This document shows, piece by piece, positions 11,812 through 13,013 of a stretch of 13,013 nucleotides of DNA. A model generated the notes under the pieces. That model was not told where the DNA came from and made no database searches. It was given only the letters and a program-made list of their open reading frames with translations. Source of the DNA: an uncultured Eubacteriales bacterium (GTDB lineage: Bacteria; Bacillota; Clostridia; Oscillospirales; CAG-272). Numbering within the stretch: position 1 is the stretch's first letter; the number at the start of each line of letters is the position of its first letter. Location: assembly GCA_905201895.1 (NCBI GenBank), contig CAJKPX010000063.1:1-13013 (forward strand), written 5' to 3'. Made by a program: the position numbers and the translations under genes.

Positions 11812-13013
11812 TCAGGATTCTTCACCCTTTTTCTCCTCTTTTTTCTCGCTTTTATCAACCTTTGCGCGATCCTGTGTGCCCTTGCGCTCCTTGGGAAGAA
11901 CGGTTACCTCGTCCCTGTGATACTGCTTGGGCGGGGTGTCGGGGGTATCCTTGAGCAGAACGCGCACCGTGCCTGCCAGGGGATTGGAGCCGATCACGGT
12001 TCCAACGCCGTCGGGCGTGCGCACTGTGGAATCATACGAGGGGGTCTTGCGGATTTCCTCGGCATAGACCTCAGATTCATAGCGCAGACAGCACATGAGC
12101 CTGCCGCAAACGCCCGAGATTTTGTTGGCGTTGAGCGAGAGGTTCTGATCCTTTGCCATTTTGATCGACACCTGCGCGAAATCGGGCAGGAAGGTTGAGC
12201 AGCAGAGCGCTCTGCCGCATGCACCGATGCCGCCGAGCATCTTTGCCTCGTCGCGGATACCGATCTGTCGCAACTCAATGCGCGTGCGGAACACCGACGC
12301 AAGATCCTTGACCAGCTCGCGGAAGTCCACGCGTCCCTCTGCGGAAAAATAGAACAGGAGCTTGGAATTGTCGAAGGCGTACTGCACGTCGATCAGCTTC
12401 ATATCAAGCTTGTGCGCCGCAATCTTTTCCTGGCAGACCTTGAGTGCCTGCTTTTCCTTTGCGCGGTTCTGCTCGTTGTGTGCAATATCCTCGTCGGTTG
12501 CAAGACGCAGAAGGGGGCGCAGGGGAGATACCACGCTTGCGGCGCTCACCATCGTGTTGGGCAGGCAGACCTCACCGAATTCGGGACCGCGCGTGGTCTC
12601 CACGATCGCAAACTCGCCCCTCTTGGCACGGATGTCGCGGGGATCGAAATAATAGGTTTTCCCCGATGCGCGGAAGCGCACGCCGACGACCTCAATGCGA
12701 GGCGTCTCCTCGGGGGCAGCCTCGGGCTGATCGGGCGCGGGCGTCATAGCTTCCTCGGATGGCACTGCCTCCGTGGGAAGCACGTCGGGCGTTTCGACGG
12801 GACGGGCGGTCGACTCCGCAACGGCTACGGGTGCCGCAGGGGCAGCGGGTGCGGTCGACGTCGACGAATAAGCGGTAGGCACGCTGCCGTCAGCCGCCTT
12901 GAGCACGATCTGTGCGCGAAGCTCTGAGAGCTCGATTTCCTGGCGGCTCGGCTGCTCATAGGGGTCGAAGGGGCGCTTTTCCTGGCTGTGTCTGTTGCCT
13001 CGCTCGCCTCTGC
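11812..13013 (-). CDS. ricT: RicT (YaaT, PSP1 domain), 5' end outside window
   Basis: Homologue of B. subtilis RicT, which with RicA and RicF forms an iron-sulfur complex that helps RNase Y process mRNA and affects development. The core runs from IEVVGVRF through DGRVDFRELV-type sequence (here EGRVDFRELVKDLA) to KISGVCGRLMCC. Numbering from the in-frame GTG at 12906, the core starts at residue 71. Cysteines lie in ACGRALCC (Cys230, 235, 236) and VCGRLMCC (Cys267, 272, 273), as in B. subtilis RicT. Before the core is an Ala/Pro/Glu-rich segment, and the frame continues open from 12906 to the window edge with an Arg/Gly-containing stretch. The GTG has no ribosome binding site, so the gene is taken as partial. 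The C-terminus ends in a Lys/Glu-rich tail. An ATG at 12747 with GAGG 5 nt upstream is a possible internal start. Confidence 0.93.
   Translation of the reverse strand, partial: RGERGNRHSQEKRPFDPYEQPSRQEIELSELRAQIVLKAADGSVPTAYSSTSTAPAAPAAPVAVAESTARPVETPDVLPTEAVPSEEAMTPAPDQPEAAPEETPRIEVVGVRFRASGKTYYFDPRDIRAKRGEFAIVETTRGPEFGEVCLPNTMVSAASVVSPLRPLLRLATDEDIAHNEQNRAKEKQALKVCQEKIAAHKLDMKLIDVQYAFDNSKLLFYFSAEGRVDFRELVKDLASVFRTRIELRQIGIRDEAKMLGGIGACGRALCCSTFLPDFAQVSIKMAKDQNLSLNANKISGVCGRLMCCLRYESEVYAEEIRKTPSYDSTVRTPDGVGTVIGSNPLAGTVRVLLKDTPDTPPKQYHRDEVTVLPKERKGTQDRAKVDKSEKKEEKKGEES

Noticed and set aside
12904..12906. GTG as the start of ricT.
   Set aside because: No ribosome binding site precedes it and the frame stays open, with protein-like composition, to the window edge.

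Overview
The window looks like a chromosomal segment of a Gram-positive, probably anaerobic member of class Clostridia (an inference; the exact lineage cannot be told). The reasons are near-consensus AGGAGG-type ribosome binding sites, sigma-A promoters, a RicT homologue beside a TrmN6-type methyltransferase as in Firmicutes, a clostridial 2x[4Fe-4S] ferredoxin, a YgiQ radical SAM protein, and third codon positions rich in G and C. I see no rRNA, tRNA, CRISPR array, insertion sequence, phage gene or attachment site. Thirteen genes are supported. One of them runs off the right edge and one (the ferredoxin) is only 56 codons.

Layout. At 98-373 (+) is a small two-helix membrane protein. A bidirectional terminator (426-468) separates it from a convergent two-gene unit on the minus strand, ribokinase (1240-2172) followed by a PHP-domain phosphoesterase (484-1191). 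Divergent from ribokinase, across two back-to-back promoters, is a nucleoside-hydrolase family gene (2312-3208, +), which ends at a second bidirectional terminator (3221-3251). From 3258 to the right edge every gene is on the minus strand. These are a GH2 beta-mannosidase-like enzyme with its own promoter, ygiQ, a PhnP-like metallo-beta-lactamase-fold hydrolase, an unrecognised 202-residue protein, a TtcA-family tRNA thiolase, a small acidic membrane-anchored protein, a TrmN6-like methyltransferase, a ferredoxin with a strong promoter, and ricT (5' end outside the window).

How the genes fit together. Nucleoside hydrolase and ribokinase form a plausible ribonucleoside salvage pair: base plus ribose, then ribose 5-phosphate. 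The ttcA, unknown and hydrolase genes are joined by two ATGA overlaps and are probably translated together, with ygiQ 85 bp further on. The ricT / trmN6 neighbourhood is an old Firmicutes RNA-processing and RNA-modification cluster, here interrupted by an apparently highly expressed ferredoxin. RicT, TtcA, YgiQ and the ferredoxin are all iron-sulfur proteins by family.

Most of this is ordinary core and accessory metabolism, and I find no convincing new defence or mobile system. The points most worth a second look are the mirrored promoters at 2202-2278, the overlapping stem-loops after the ferredoxin (11430-11494), the long N-terminal extension on RicT, the hairpin in front of ttcA, and the translationally coupled unknown protein at 8716-9324.
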